Shown: piece after piece, positions 38,785 to 50,057 of the stretch | Position numbering within the stretch: position 1 is the first letter of the stretch | How the letters are laid out: each line of letters starts with the position of its first letter | DNA from: Ectopseudomonas chengduensis | GTDB taxonomy: Bacteria > Pseudomonadota > Gammaproteobacteria > Pseudomonadales > Pseudomonadaceae | DNA: 64,000 bases | Assembly (NCBI RefSeq): GCF_015712065.1 | Contig: NZ_JACFYZ010000002.1 | Span: 496,001-560,000, forward strand | Reading direction: 5' to 3' | Made by a program: the position numbers and the translations under genes | Notes under the pieces: model-generated | Told to the model about the DNA's origin: nothing | The model's database searches: none | The model's input: only the letters and a program-made list of their open reading frames with translations

Positions 38785-39579
38785 TCAGCGCCCGCTGATG
38801 ATGCTCATGCGGCCCAGCAGCGGCAGCTTGGCCAGGCGCGAGGTAATTGGCAATGTGATCTTCTCCAGCCATTCGCTGGCGCGATAACCCAGTGGGGTGT
38901 AGCAGCTCCAGGCCAGGGCCAGCAGGCTGAGGAATACGCCGCCGACGAAGGCATCCGCCCCCCAGTGGGCACCGGCCACCAGGCGCGGCAGTATGCCGAT
39001 CGCGGCAATCGCCCAGACCAGCAGCAGGCGCCAGCTGCGGGCGAAGAACGTCATGAAGTAGGCCCAGATCAGCAGCACCGAGGCGTGGTCACCGGGGAAG
39101 CTGCGGCTGGCGCTGTCCTTCAGGTCCCAGCGCTCTTCCCAGGCCGGGAACATTTCCGTCAGGCGCGCGCTGCCTTCCACCACCAGCGATGGACTGGCGT
39201 GCTGCCAGCCCATGTATTCGACCAGGTCGGCGAACAGCACGCGCATCAGCAGCATGACTGTCAGCGCGATGAGAAAGGCGAACAGCGCCCGACGCACCTG
39301 GGCACCGGTGAAAATCAGATCGGCCTTGAGCATCACCGCCAGCATCACCACACCGACACCCGCATCCACTGGGCGCATGCTGCCGATGGCCCAGACGTGT
39401 GCCCACAGACCGCCCGCATGTACTGGATCGTTGAGCAGCTTGAACAGCCACAGGTCGAAGGCGTCCCACAACTCGCGAGTGGGCAGCCACAGCCAACTGA
39501 CGAGCAGCACGATGGCGGCGACATGGCAGACCAGCATGGCGCGTGGCTGCCAGTGACGATTGATGAACGTGCTCGACAT
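38785..39579 (-). CDS. PAP2-family membrane phosphatase
   Basis: A 264-residue inner-membrane protein with about six membrane segments. The second and third phosphatase motifs are present as RSFPGDHASV and PRLVAGAHWGADAFVGG, supplying the two catalytic histidines. The first motif is weaker (only SMRPVDAG resembles the RP part). Members remove phosphate from lipid or isoprenoid pyrophosphates or modify lipid A; the substrate is unknown here. GAGGGATCTTCC precedes the ATG at 39579. It is divergent from hslO. Confidence 0.85.
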   Translation of the reverse strand: MSSTFINRHWQPRAMLVCHVAAIVLLVSWLWLPTRELWDAFDLWLFKLLNDPVHAGGLWAHVWAIGSMRPVDAGVGVVMLAVMLKADLIFTGAQVRRALFAFLIALTVMLLMRVLFADLVEYMGWQHASPSLVVEGSARLTEMFPAWEERWDLKDSASRSFPGDHASVLLIWAYFMTFFARSWRLLLVWAIAAIGILPRLVAGAHWGADAFVGGVFLSLLALAWSCYTPLGYRASEWLEKITLPITSRLAKLPLLGRMSIISGR

Positions 39580-39795
39580 GGAAGATCCCTCTGCAAATAT
39601 GTGACAAGCCTTACCCAAGGCGCGCGGATGATAGGTAGTGCTGGCGGCAGTACAAGGGCAGCAGTGCGGTCGTTCAGCCACAGTTCAGGGGCTGGCTCTT
39701 GCTGTGTGAGCAGGTGCACATGACGGTCGGGCCTTGGTTGTGATGGCGTTTGTGCATAAAATCGCCAGCCTTTTACAGACCCTGGGCCAGCCGCC

Positions 39796-40683
39796 ATGTA
39801 CGACTTCAGTCAACGCTTTCTCTTCGACGACACCGACGTGCGGGGCGAAATGGTCGCGTTGCGCGAAAGTTACGCTCATGTGCTGGCCAAGCACGCCTAC
39901 CCGCAGCCAGTGGCGCAACTGCTCGGCGAGATGATGGCCGCCGCCGCCCTGCTGGTCGGTACCCTCAAGTTCGATGGTCTGCTGGTGCTGCAGGCGCGTT
40001 CGGAAGGCCCGCTGTCGCTGCTGATGGTGGAATGCTCCAGCGCCCGTGAGCTGCGCGGTATCGCCCGCTATGAAGCCGAGCAGATCGGCGCCGATGCCGA
40101 TCTGCAAAGCCTGATGCCCAATGGTGTGCTGGCCATCACCATCGATCCGACCCGTGGCCAGCGCTACCAGGGCATCGTCGACCTTGAAGGCGTCGACCTG
40201 GCCGAGTGCCTGTCCAACTATTTCGCCAGCTCCGAGCAACTGCCGACCCGCTTCTGGCTCAAGGCCGACGGCCAGCGTGCTCGCGGTCTGCTGCTGCAAC
40301 AGCTGCCGCCGCACCACCAGATCGAGCCGGAAGAGCGCGTCGAGAGCTGGAACCACGTGCTGACCCTGGCCAATACCCTGAGCGCCGAAGAGCTGCTCGG
40401 TCTGGACAACCCCACCCTGCTGCATCGTCTCTACCACGAAGAGAATGTGCGTCTGTTCGATGAGCAGCCACTGCAGTTCCGCTGCAGCTGCTCGCGTGAG
40501 CGTTCTGCCAGCGCTCTGGCCAGTCTCGGCCAGGCCGATGCCGAACTGCTGTTGGCCGAGCAGGGTGGCAGCGTGGTGATCGATTGCCAGTTCTGCAACG
40601 AGCGCTATGCCTTCGACGCAGCCGACATCGCCCAGTTGTTCGCCGGTGCCGGTAGCGAAGCGCCGTCGCAGACGCGCCATTGA
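39796..40683 (+). CDS. hslO: Hsp33 redox-regulated chaperone
   Basis: A 295-residue cytosolic holdase chaperone activated by oxidation. The four zinc-binding cysteines are present near the C-terminus as CSCS and CQFC, which form disulfides on activation. The N-terminal domain has the family start [20 protein letters not shown] and the [13 protein letters not shown] strand. The length is normal. pckA follows in the same direction after a 157-base leader with its own regulatory features. Confidence 0.95.
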   Translation: MYDFSQRFLFDDTDVRGEMVALRESYAHVLAKHAYPQPVAQLLGEMMAAAALLVGTLKFDGLLVLQARSEGPLSLLMVECSSARELRGIARYEAEQIGADADLQSLMPNGVLAITIDPTRGQRYQGIVDLEGVDLAECLSNYFASSEQLPTRFWLKADGQRARGLLLQQLPPHHQIEPEERVESWNHVLTLANTLSAEELLGLDNPTLLHRLYHEENVRLFDEQPLQFRCSCSRERSASALASLGQADAELLLAEQGGSVVIDCQFCNERYAFDAADIAQLFAGAGSEAPSQTRH

Positions 40684-40772
40684 TGAACTTTTCGAAACGA
40701 TAGGCGTTCTCTATCAGATCGGAGGCTGCCAAGCAGTTCGCTTTTCTGGCATACTCCCGCGACTTTTTTACC

Positions 40773-40800
40773 GTGTAGTGCAGTTGCCCCTGTACTACAC
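40773..40800. promoter_or_regulatory. 28-bp dyad in the pckA leader
   Basis: GTGTAGT at 40773-40779 mirrors ACTACAC at 40794-40800, and inner CAG/CTG triplets extend the symmetry. It lies 41-68 bases before the pckA start, just after GGCATACTCC, which could contain a -10. It could be a repressor operator or an RNA hairpin at the 5' end of the message. Confidence 0.5.
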
Positions 40801-40840
40801 AACGTTCGGAAGACTCGGCCAGCGGCCGACGGGGACCCTC

Positions 40841-42382
40841 ATGACGCAAGCCAACAACGCCGTGTACACCGACATCAGCGCCGCGCAACTGGTCGAAGAA
40901 GCCATTCGCCGTGGTGAAGGGGAACTGGCCGCCAACGGCGCGCTGGTCGTACGTACTGGTCATCGCACTGGCCGCTCGCCGGCAGACCGCTTCATCGTTC
41001 AGGAGCCGAGCACCGAGGCGCAGATCGCCTGGGGCGCCATCAACCGTCCGTTCCCGGCCGACAAGTTCGACGCCCTGTGGGATCGTGTCGCGGCGTTCAA
41101 CAACGCCCAGGAGCACTTCGTCTCCCACGTGCACGTAGGTTCTGCCGAAGAGCACTACCTGCCGGTCAAGATGACCACCGCGACCGCCTGGCAGAACCTG
41201 TTCGGCCGTCAGCTGTTCATCAACCCGACCACCTACAACCAGGCCGGCAAGGCCGAGTGGCAGATCCTCAACGTCGCCAACTTCGAGTGCGTGCCTGAGC
41301 GTGACGGCACCAACTCCGATGGCTGTGTGATCATCAACTTCGCCGCCAAGAAAGTGCTGATCGCCGGCATGCGTTACGCCGGTGAAATGAAGAAAGCCAT
41401 GTTCTCCGTGCAGAACTTCCTGCTGCCGGAAAAAGACGTGCTGCCGATGCACTGCGCCGCCAACATTGGCGAAGAAGGCGACGTCACCCTGTTCTTCGGT
41501 CTGTCCGGCACCGGCAAGACCACCCTGTCCGCCGATGAGTCGCGTTACCTGATCGGTGACGACGAGCACGGTTGGGGCGAGGGCGTGGTGTTCAACGTCG
41601 AAGGCGGTTGCTACGCCAAGTGCATCGACCTGTCCGAGAAGAACGAGCCGGTGATCTGGAAAGCCATCCAGTTCGGCACCGTGCTGGAAAACGTCGTGCT
41701 CGACGAAAACCGCGTGCCGGACTACGCCGACGACAGCCTGACCCAGAACAGCCGTGCGGCCTACCCGCTGGAGTACGTCGAGAAGCGCAGCGAGAAGAAT
41801 CTGGGCGGCGAGCCGAATGCCGTGATCTTCCTGACCTGCGACCTGACTGGTGTACTGCCGCCGGTGTCGATCCTCAACAACGAGCAGGCGGCCTACCACT
41901 TCCTGTCCGGCTACACCGCGCTGGTCGGTTCCACCGAAATGGGTTCGGGCGGCGGCATCAAGTCGACCTTCTCCACCTGCTTCGGCGCGCCGTTCTTCCC
42001 GCGTCCGGCCGGCGTATACGCCGAGCTGCTGATCAAGCGCATCAACGCTTTCGGCTCCAAGGTCTACCTGGTCAACACCGGCTGGACTGGCGGTGGCTAT
42101 GGCGTCGGCAAGCGTTTCAACATCCCCACTACCCGTGGTGTGATTGCCGCCATCCAGAGCGGTGCGCTGATCGGTGCCGAGACCGAGCACCTGCCGATCA
42201 TCAACCTGGATGTGCCGAAGTCGGTGCCGGGCGTCGAAACCAACCTGCTCAACCCGCGCAACACCTGGGCAGACAAGAACGCCTACGACGAAGCCGCCAA
42301 GGGCCTGGCCAAGCTGTTCATCGACAACTTCCAGAAGTTCGATGTCAGCGAAGCGATCAAGAACGCCGGCCCGCAGCTGTAA
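40841..42382 (+). CDS. pckA: Phosphoenolpyruvate carboxykinase (ATP)
   Basis: A 513-residue enzyme of gluconeogenesis that turns oxaloacetate and ATP into phosphoenolpyruvate, ADP and carbon dioxide. It is the ATP type: [12 protein letters not shown] near the N-terminus, the kinase P-loop [13 protein letters not shown], the metal-binding [17 protein letters not shown] and the adenine-site region [15 protein letters not shown]. The ATG at 40841 gives the normal start. A UUCG-loop terminator follows. In pseudomonads growing on amino acids and organic acids this is a central enzyme. Confidence 0.96.
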   Translation: MTQANNAVYTDISAAQLVEEAIRRGEGELAANGALVVRTGHRTGRSPADRFIVQEPSTEAQIAWGAINRPFPADKFDALWDRVAAFNNAQEHFVSHVHVGSAEEHYLPVKMTTATAWQNLFGRQLFINPTTYNQAGKAEWQILNVANFECVPERDGTNSDGCVIINFAAKKVLIAGMRYAGEMKKAMFSVQNFLLPEKDVLPMHCAANIGEEGDVTLFFGLSGTGKTTLSADESRYLIGDDEHGWGEGVVFNVEGGCYAKCIDLSEKNEPVIWKAIQFGTVLENVVLDENRVPDYADDSLTQNSRAAYPLEYVEKRSEKNLGGEPNAVIFLTCDLTGVLPPVSILNNEQAAYHFLSGYTALVGSTEMGSGGGIKSTFSTCFGAPFFPRPAGVYAELLIKRINAFGSKVYLVNTGWTGGGYGVGKRFNIPTTRGVIAAIQSGALIGAETEHLPIINLDVPKSVPGVETNLLNPRNTWADKNAYDEAAKGLAKLFIDNFQKFDVSEAIKNAGPQL

Positions 42383-42400
42383 GCTGACCCGTGCTCTCTG

Positions 42401-42426
42401 ACAAAGCCGCCTTCGGGCGGCTTTGT
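42401..42426 (+). terminator. Rho-independent terminator after pckA
   Basis: ACAAAGCCGCC, the tetraloop TTCG, GGCGGCTTTGT: a perfect 11-base stem 18 bases after the stop. The trailing T content is modest (TTTGTCGTTGTT). Confidence 0.85.
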
Positions 42427-42449
42427 CGTTGTTGGAGGCTGCGTACAGC

Positions 42450-42502
42450 GTAGGGCGGGTGAAACCCGCCGTGGCCAGCGTGGCGGTTTTCACCCGCCCT
42501 AC
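42450..42502. repeat. REP-like palindrome, GTAGGGCGGGT type (copy 2)
   Basis: GTAGGGCGGGTGAAACCCGCC opens and GGCGGTTTTCACCCGCCCTAC closes the element. It is the same family as 2551-2601. Confidence 0.8.
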
Positions 42503-42718
42503 GAGGATGCACACAGCGGAGTAGGGCGTACTCGCCGAAGGCAGTACGCCATTGCTGCGCTAGGTGCAGGTTGCGAGGCCGAGCCTGGCATGGCGGCGGG
42601 CTGTTCGCTGGCGCTCCTGAGCCCGCCCTGCGCACTGCAATACGTCGCTGCGCATGACGCACCCTACCTAACCGCGTTATGGTCAGGGACCATTCAGCGG
42701 TCAATGGAGTGACGGCGC

Positions 42719-44636
<1,918 letters not shown>

Positions 44637-44641
<5 letters not shown>

Positions 44642-44705
44642 GAGCGAGCTCTGCTCGCGAATATTGCTGCGGCAAAGGGCTTCGCGAGCAGAGCTCGCTC
44701 CTACA
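44637..44705. repeat. REP-like palindrome, TGTAGGAGCGAGCTCTGCTCGCG type
   Basis: A long palindrome whose arms begin TGTAGGAGCGAGCTCTGCTC and end in the exact mirror GAGCAGAGCTCGCTCCTACA. It contains the stop codon of the recQ frame (TAG at 44639-44641). Confidence 0.85.
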
Positions 44706-44718
44706 AAGGTAAGTCCCA

Positions 44719-44777
44719 TAGCCCGGATGCAATCCGGGGAATACGGGTCGCGATGCCCCGGATTGCATCCGGGCTAC
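44719..44777. repeat. REP-like palindrome, GTAGCCCGGATG type (copy 3)
   Basis: TAGCCCGGATGCAATCCGGGG and inverted CCCCGGATTGCATCCGGGCTA. It follows the TGTAGGAGC palindrome closely; the two fill most of the gap between recQ and the convergent lipoprotein gene. Confidence 0.85.
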
Positions 44778-44831
44778 CTGGCCAGCTTGTGTGCACCATC
44801 GGCGCTCGGGATTCGGTGCGCGCGGCGCACC

Positions 44832-45431
44832 CTACGGGTTAGCGCGTTGCCCTTCGGCCAGCGTCCAGTCCACCAGCTCGCGGGACAAGCGATCGCCAGC
44901 CTGGCCGAAGGCTTTCACTACTGCAGCAATCGACGTATCGCTCGCCGACTGGCTGACGCTGAAGCGGCGGCTGGCGAGGATGCGCTGATCACGGGTATCG
45001 ACCAGGCGTACGTCGAGCTGGATCAGCGCCTCGGGGCGGCCGTCACGATACTGGCTGTGAAAGCTGCGCAGGTCGCTGACCAGCTCCAGGTCGGCTTGCA
45101 GGCGCTGCTCTTCGTTGCTCAATGCCTGAACTCGACCGTCGTCGTGAAAGGCGTCCAGCAGGCGGCCACGCAGCAGCTGCGGCGTGCGTTCGCTCCAGCG
45201 TACGCCCTGGTAGGTGTTGACCCGCCCTGGCTCAGGCAGCACGACGATGCGCGTGCCGTCGAGCAGCTGGTTGCTGACCGGGCTGTTGACCCGCAACGAC
45301 CAGTCGACGTGCTGAGTTTGCGCCGGCAGCGCGGCGCCTGGCAGCAGGTAGATATCCAATGGTTCGCTCTGCGGCAGGATCGAGCAGGCGCTGAGCAGGC
45401 CAGCGGCCAGCAGCAGGGACAGACGCTTCAT
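44832..45431 (-). CDS. ABC-type transport auxiliary lipoprotein (PqiC-like)
   Basis: A 199-residue lipoprotein. The signal peptide ends in LLSAC, so Cys16 would be lipidated and the protein placed in the outer or inner membrane facing the periplasm. The rest fits the ABC_trans_aux/PqiC fold, with DIYLLPG near the start and RIVVLPEPGRVNTYQGVRWSE. It is the last gene of the lipid-transport operon; its start overlaps the stop of the MCE gene (ATGA). It probably helps the MCE protein pass lipids between membranes. Confidence 0.85.
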   Translation of the reverse strand: MKRLSLLLAAGLLSACSILPQSEPLDIYLLPGAALPAQTQHVDWSLRVNSPVSNQLLDGTRIVVLPEPGRVNTYQGVRWSERTPQLLRGRLLDAFHDDGRVQALSNEEQRLQADLELVSDLRSFHSQYRDGRPEALIQLDVRLVDTRDQRILASRRFSVSQSASDTSIAAVVKAFGQAGDRLSRELVDWTLAEGQRANP

Positions 45432-46345
45432 GGTTGGAACTCCTTGATGCTGTCGTTGCGCAGCAGGTAGCCGGTGGGGTCCTGCTCCAAGCGGCGGGAG
45501 AAGCTGCGCAGGGCGCCGAGGGTATCGCGCAATTCGCCAATCGCCGGGCCCAGCTCGCCGAGGCCCTGCATGCCGCTGTCCAGCGCACTGCGATTGCTTT
45601 CCAGCAACTGCTCGATGCTGCGGCTGCTGCGTTCCAGTGAGGCCATCAGACGCTCGGCATTGTCCAGCGCCTGACTGCCCTGGCCGTCGAGCAGACGGTT
45701 GGCGGTGCGCATCAGTTCGGCCGCCTCGCGGGTGGCGGCGCCGGCCTGTCGCAGGGCTTCGCTCAGCTCGCCGCGTTGCTCGGCCAGGCCGGCGGTGGCC
45801 TGCTCCAGATTCTCCAGGGTGCGCGAGACGCGCTCGGCATTCTCGCGCGAAAGCATGCGGTTGGCGCGGTTGAGCAGGCGGGTGATATTGACCACCAGGT
45901 CCTCGCCATTGGCCATCAGTCGGGACAGTGGCGAACGGTCGGCGATGATGATGCCTGGCTGGCCATCCTTGCCCTCCAGCGGCGGGCTTTCCGGGCTGCC
46001 GCTGTACAGCTGGATCACGGCCAGGCCGGTGATGCCGGTGATCGATAGGCGCGCGCGGGTATCCTGCTTGATCGGTGTATGGCCGACGATGCGGATGCGC
46101 GCGCGCACCGTGCGTGGGTCGTCCGGGTCGAGGCCGAGGCTGATCACGTCACCGACCTTGATCCCGCTGTACTGCACGGCGCTGCCTTGCGACAGGCCGC
46201 TGACCGCCTCGTTGAAGATCACCTCGTAATCGGTGAAGGCGCGATCAGCACCGGCCTTGTTCAGCCACAGGGCGAACAGCAGCGCGGCGCCCACCGTGAG
46301 CACGGTGAACAGGCCGATCAGCACGTGATGGGCTCTGGGTTCCAT
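45428..46345 (-). CDS. MCE-domain (MlaD-family) lipid-binding protein
   Basis: A 305-residue protein with one N-terminal membrane anchor (about residues 8-29) and a single MCE domain around residues 38-120, with YEVIFNEAVSGLSQGSAVQYSGIKVG typical of the family start and GLAVIQLYSG within. The remaining 180 residues are helical, with leucine/glutamate-rich repeats likely to form a coiled stalk. MCE proteins form hexameric rings that carry phospholipids across the periplasm. It follows the ATPase gene with no gap (TGAATG) and overlaps the lipoprotein gene. Confidence 0.9.
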   Translation of the reverse strand: MEPRAHHVLIGLFTVLTVGAALLFALWLNKAGADRAFTDYEVIFNEAVSGLSQGSAVQYSGIKVGDVISLGLDPDDPRTVRARIRIVGHTPIKQDTRARLSITGITGLAVIQLYSGSPESPPLEGKDGQPGIIIADRSPLSRLMANGEDLVVNITRLLNRANRMLSRENAERVSRTLENLEQATAGLAEQRGELSEALRQAGAATREAAELMRTANRLLDGQGSQALDNAERLMASLERSSRSIEQLLESNRSALDSGMQGLGELGPAIGELRDTLGALRSFSRRLEQDPTGYLLRNDSIKEFQP

Positions 46346-47131
46346 TCATTGACTCCCTGCCGCGGTGGCGGCCTGTGCAGCCGCGCGTCCGCGCGGGCCG
46401 TGAAAATATTCCTGAATCCAGGCGTCGTCGGTGGCGGCCACCACGTCCAGGCGGTCGGCCACCAGCACCTTCTTCTGTGCCAGCACCGCGACCCGGTCGC
46501 AGATGCTGTAGAGCGTGTCCAGGTCGTGAGTGACCAGAAATACACTCAGACCCAGGCTGTCGCTGAGGGTGCGGATCAACTGGTCGAAGGCCGCCGCGCC
46601 AATCGGGTCGAGGCCGGCGGTGGGTTCGTCGAGAAACAGGATGTCCGGGTCCAGCGCCAGGGCGCGGGCCAGGGCGGCGCGCTTGACCATGCCGCCGGAC
46701 AGCGAGCTGGGGTATTTGTCGGCGGCGTCCTGCGGCAGGCCTGCCAGGGCGATCTTGACCCTGGCCAGGCGTTCGGCTGCCGCGCGCGACAGACCGGCGT
46801 GTTCGATCAGCGGCAGGGCGATGTTCTCGCTGACGGTCAGCGAGGAGAACAGCGCGCCGCGCTGGTAGAGCACGCCGAAGCGCCGCTCCAGCTGCGAGCG
46901 CCGCTCGGCCGACAGGCTCAGCAGTTCTTCGCCGAACACCCGCACGGTGCCGGCATTCGGTTGGCGCAGGCCGACGATGCTGCGCAGCAGCACCGACTTG
47001 CCGGTCCCCGAGCCGCCGACCACACCGAGTATCTCGCCGCGATACAGGTCGAAGTCCAGATGCTGATGCACCACCTGTGCGCCGAACTGGTTGCACAGGT
47101 CGCGTACCTCGATGATGGTCTCCTGGCTCAC
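46346..47131 (-). CDS. ABC transporter ATPase, MlaF-like
   Basis: A 261-residue ATPase subunit. Walker A is GGSGTGKSVLLRS, the signature is LSGGMVKRAALARALA and Walker B is ILFLDEPTAGLDPIG, followed by the switch histidine in VTHDLDTLYSICDR. The start is most likely the GTG at 47131, which overlaps the permease stop (GTGA) and gives SQETIIEVRDLC, the usual N-terminus. Longer readings upstream run through the permease gene. The ATPase powers lipid movement by the STAS-permease and MCE protein of the same operon. Confidence 0.9.
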   Translation of the reverse strand: MSQETIIEVRDLCNQFGAQVVHQHLDFDLYRGEILGVVGGSGTGKSVLLRSIVGLRQPNAGTVRVFGEELLSLSAERRSQLERRFGVLYQRGALFSSLTVSENIALPLIEHAGLSRAAAERLARVKIALAGLPQDAADKYPSSLSGGMVKRAALARALALDPDILFLDEPTAGLDPIGAAAFDQLIRTLSDSLGLSVFLVTHDLDTLYSICDRVAVLAQKKVLVADRLDVVAATDDAWIQEYFHGPRGRAAAQAATAAGSQ

Positions 47132-48267
47132 CAGCCCATCTCCATCAGGAACAGCGCCGCCAGGGCGTCGAGCAGGATCACCACGAAGATCGACTGTACC
47201 ACCGCCGAGGTGGTGTGCTCGCCCACCGATTGTGCACTGCCGCTGACCTTGAAGCCTTCCAGACAGCCGATCAGGGCGATCAGGAAAGCGAAGATCGGTG
47301 CCTTGAGCAGGCCAACGAGGAAGTGCTGCAGCAGGTCGCTGTCCTGCAGGATCGACAGGTACATGGTCGGCGAGATGTCCAGGCTCAGTGCACAGACCAG
47401 CGCGCCGCCGAGCATGCCGCTGAGCATGGCGATGAAGGTCAGGATCGGCAGGGCGATGAGCATGGCGAACACCCGCGGCAGCACCAGCAGCTCGACGGGG
47501 CTCAGGCCCAGGGTGCGGATGGCGTCGATCTCCTCGTTGGCTTTCATCGAGCCTATCTGCGCGGTGAAGGCGCTGGCGGTGCGCCCGGCCATGAGAATCG
47601 CGGTGAGCAGCACGCCGAACTCGCGCAGGAAGGAGAACGCCACCAGGTTCACTGTGTAGATGGTGGCACCGAAGTCGGCGAGGATGGTGGCGCCGAGAAA
47701 GGCCACCACGGCGCCGACCAGAAAGGTCAACAGGGCGACGATGGGCACGGCGTTGAGGCCGCACTGCTCCAGGTGCGCCGCCAGCGAGGTCAGGCGCCAG
47801 CGCGCCGGGCGCAGCAGGATGGTGAGCATGCCACTCAGGGTCAGGCCCATGAAGCCGAGCAGTTCCCGGCCATGGCACCAGGTGCTTTCCACCGCCTCGC
47901 CGATATGTCCGAGCACTTCGCGCAGTGCCGAAGGTGTGGCGTGTTCCTGTACCTGTTGAGTGCCCGCCATGGCGTCTGCCACTGCCAGCAGCAAGGCGCG
48001 GCGCTCGGCGCTGAGGCTGTCCTGTTGCGCCAGTTGGCGCAGGCGCTCGCAGCCCAGCAGTTCCACCAGCAGCGCAGCGCCGGCGGTATCCAGTGCGGCC
48101 AGTTCGTCGAGGTCGATGTTTTCCCGGCCGTGCAGGCGTTCGCGCAGGGCCAGGACCTGAGGTTCGAGTCGGCTGTAATGGGCCAGCGTCCAGTCGCCAC
48201 CGATGCGCAGGCCGCTGGCGGCGTCCGTGCTGCTGGTCTGGAGCGGGGTCAGGTATGGCGTGGTCAT
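47128..48267 (-). CDS. STAS-MlaE fusion permease of a lipid ABC transporter
   Basis: A 379-residue protein. Residues about 1-110 resemble a STAS domain (IGGDWTLAHYSRLEPQVLAL, then LDTAGAALLVELLG), the role played by separate MlaB in E. coli. Residues about 130-379 are an MlaE permease with the family phrases VPIVALLTFLVGAVVAFLGA, REFGVLLTAILMAGRTASAF and EIDAIRTLGLSPVELLVLPR. It is the first gene of the four-gene operon on the minus strand, divergent from the monooxygenase gene. The STAS-MlaE fusion is found in the YrbE-like branch of the family. Lipid substrate and direction are not readable. Confidence 0.92.
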   Translation of the reverse strand: MTTPYLTPLQTSSTDAASGLRIGGDWTLAHYSRLEPQVLALRERLHGRENIDLDELAALDTAGAALLVELLGCERLRQLAQQDSLSAERRALLLAVADAMAGTQQVQEHATPSALREVLGHIGEAVESTWCHGRELLGFMGLTLSGMLTILLRPARWRLTSLAAHLEQCGLNAVPIVALLTFLVGAVVAFLGATILADFGATIYTVNLVAFSFLREFGVLLTAILMAGRTASAFTAQIGSMKANEEIDAIRTLGLSPVELLVLPRVFAMLIALPILTFIAMLSGMLGGALVCALSLDISPTMYLSILQDSDLLQHFLVGLLKAPIFAFLIALIGCLEGFKVSGSAQSVGEHTTSAVVQSIFVVILLDALAALFLMEMGW

Positions 48268-48424
48268 GGCGACAGCTTAGCGCTGCCAGGGTCTGCCAGG
48301 CCAGTCGCGCAGTTCAGACTGTGTCGGCGGCACGGCGCATGAGCCGCTCGGTCACCCCAACGTTCGAATGACGAGCGCATGGGCTAAGGTGATGCTCATT
48401 GCCCGAGTTTCGTGAGCGTGCGCC

Positions 48425-49912
48425 ATGTCCGTGGAACATCTGGATGTCCTGATCATCGGTGCCGGCCTGTCTGGTGTCGGTGCCGCCTGCCATCTCAAGC
48501 GCCTTTGCCCCGGCAAACGTTTCGCCATTCTCGAAGGGCGCGAGGCCATGGGTGGCACCTGGGACCTGTTTCGTTACCCGGGCATCCGCTCCGACTCGGA
48601 CATGTACACCCTCGGCTACAACTTCAAACCCTGGAACGATGCGCAGGCCATTGCCGACGGTCCGTCGATCCGCCGCTACATCGAGGAAACAGCACGTGAG
48701 TACGGCGTCGATGGGCTGATTCGTTATCGGCACAAGGTGCTCAAGGCGGATTGGTGCAGTGCCAGCGCCACCTGGCAGTTGCTGGTGCAGCGCGGTGATG
48801 AGACCGAGCCGCTGCGCCTGAGCTGTCAGTTTCTGATGATGTGCACCGGCTACTACCGCTACGAGGCCGGCTACACCCCCGAATTCGCCGGGCTCGAGGA
48901 TTACCGCGGCACCTTCATTCATCCGCAGTTGTGGCCCGAGGGGTTCGACTACAGCGACAAGCGCATCCTGGTGATCGGCAGTGGCGCCACGGCGGTGACC
49001 CTGGTGCCGGCACTGGCCGAGCGCGCGGCGCAGGTCACCATGCTGCAGCGTTCGCCCAGCTACGTGATCAACCTGCCACAGCGCGATGCGCTGTCCAACG
49101 CGCTGCGGCGAGTGTTGCCGGAGAAGTGGGTGTACCGCCTGGCGCGCGGGCGCAACGTGACCCTGCAACTGGTCTTCTACAAGCTGGCCAAGCGTTTTCC
49201 CAATATGGTGCGGCGCGTGCTGCTGGGACTGGTGCGCCGCCAACTGGGCGAGCGGGTCGATCTGCGCCATTTCAGCCCCCGCTACAAACCCTGGGACCAG
49301 CGCGTCTGTGCGGTGCCTGACGGCGACCTGTTCCGCGTGCTGCGCCAGGGCAAGGCACAGGTGGTGACAGACGAGATCGAGCGTTTCACCGCGCACGGCA
49401 TCCGCCTGAAAAGCGGCGAGGAGCTGACTGCCGACGTGATCGTCAGCGCCACCGGTCTGCAACTGCAGTTGTTCGGCGGTATCGACGTGAGCGTCGATGG
49501 CGCGCCCTTCGAGGCACCGACGAGCATGGGTTACCGCGGCATCATGTTGCGTGACCTGCCCAACCTGGCGGTGGTGATGGGCTACACCAATGCCAGCTGG
49601 ACGCTCAAGGCCGATCTCTCCAGCGAGTACTTCTGCCGCCTGATCCGCCACATGGACGCCATCGGCCAGCGTCAGGTGACCCCGCGCGACACTGGCGGTC
49701 GAGTGCGGCCGGAGCCGTTTCTCGATCTGCAGTCAGGCTATATCGAGCGGGCTTCGCACCTGCTACCGGCGCAAGGCGACCGGGTGCCCTGGAAGCTGCA
49801 TCAGAACTATCTGCTCGATCTGGCGCTGCTGCGTTACGGCAAACTCGAAGACGACTATCTGGTGTTTTCCGCCCCTCAGGGCGAGCAGCAAGGCGTATTG
49901 GTGCAGCCCTGA
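48425..49912 (+). CDS. Flavin-containing Baeyer-Villiger monooxygenase, EthA-like
   Basis: A 495-residue FAD- and NADPH-dependent monooxygenase. The FAD motif is LIIGAGLSGVGAACHL at 9-24 and the NADPH motif is VIGSGATAVTLVPAL. The Baeyer-Villiger fingerprint is present in variant form, YRGTFIHPQLWP. The phrase GTWDLFRYPGIRSDSDMYT is characteristic of the EthA branch (Mycobacterium ethionamide monooxygenase). It would insert oxygen into ketones or oxidise sulfur or nitrogen compounds; the physiological substrate is unknown. It lies alone between the lipid transporter operon and a small gene. Confidence 0.9.
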   Translation: MSVEHLDVLIIGAGLSGVGAACHLKRLCPGKRFAILEGREAMGGTWDLFRYPGIRSDSDMYTLGYNFKPWNDAQAIADGPSIRRYIEETAREYGVDGLIRYRHKVLKADWCSASATWQLLVQRGDETEPLRLSCQFLMMCTGYYRYEAGYTPEFAGLEDYRGTFIHPQLWPEGFDYSDKRILVIGSGATAVTLVPALAERAAQVTMLQRSPSYVINLPQRDALSNALRRVLPEKWVYRLARGRNVTLQLVFYKLAKRFPNMVRRVLLGLVRRQLGERVDLRHFSPRYKPWDQRVCAVPDGDLFRVLRQGKAQVVTDEIERFTAHGIRLKSGEELTADVIVSATGLQLQLFGGIDVSVDGAPFEAPTSMGYRGIMLRDLPNLAVVMGYTNASWTLKADLSSEYFCRLIRHMDAIGQRQVTPRDTGGRVRPEPFLDLQSGYIERASHLLPAQGDRVPWKLHQNYLLDLALLRYGKLEDDYLVFSAPQGEQQGVLVQP

Positions 49913-50057
49913 TCCGGCGTGAGCTATAGCGAATGTCCTACAAGAAATTGCACAATCGCGCCGCTTTATTTCCTGGCATTGCGCCACTACCATTTTGCGA
50001 TCTGAGTCACGGATGAGCCAGTGGGTGCAGCGTCACCTATCACATGAGGAGCCGGCC

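Larger units (their letters stand above)
42383..42718. other. pckA-recQ intergenic region
   Basis: This 336-base gap holds the pckA terminator, a REP-like palindrome (42450-42502), a GC-rich stretch with a loose GTAGGGCG...CACCCTAC symmetry (about 42521-42666), and ATGGTC-AGG-GACCAT at 42679-42693, a perfect small dyad 26 bases before the helicase start. I see no gene in it. Confidence 0.6.

Noticed and set aside
40259..42514. A 751-codon minus-strand reading frame opposite hslO and pckA
   Set aside because: Both plus-strand genes are complete and conserved; this frame is their shadow.
42679..42693. ATGGTC-AGG-GACCAT as an operator of the helicase gene
   Set aside because: It is symmetric, but short and single, and I know of no regulator with this site. 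It is mentioned only in the intergenic note.
44664..45470. A 268-codon plus-strand reading frame across the REP repeats and the lipoprotein gene
   Set aside because: It begins inside repeats and runs opposite a lipoprotein gene with a good lipobox.
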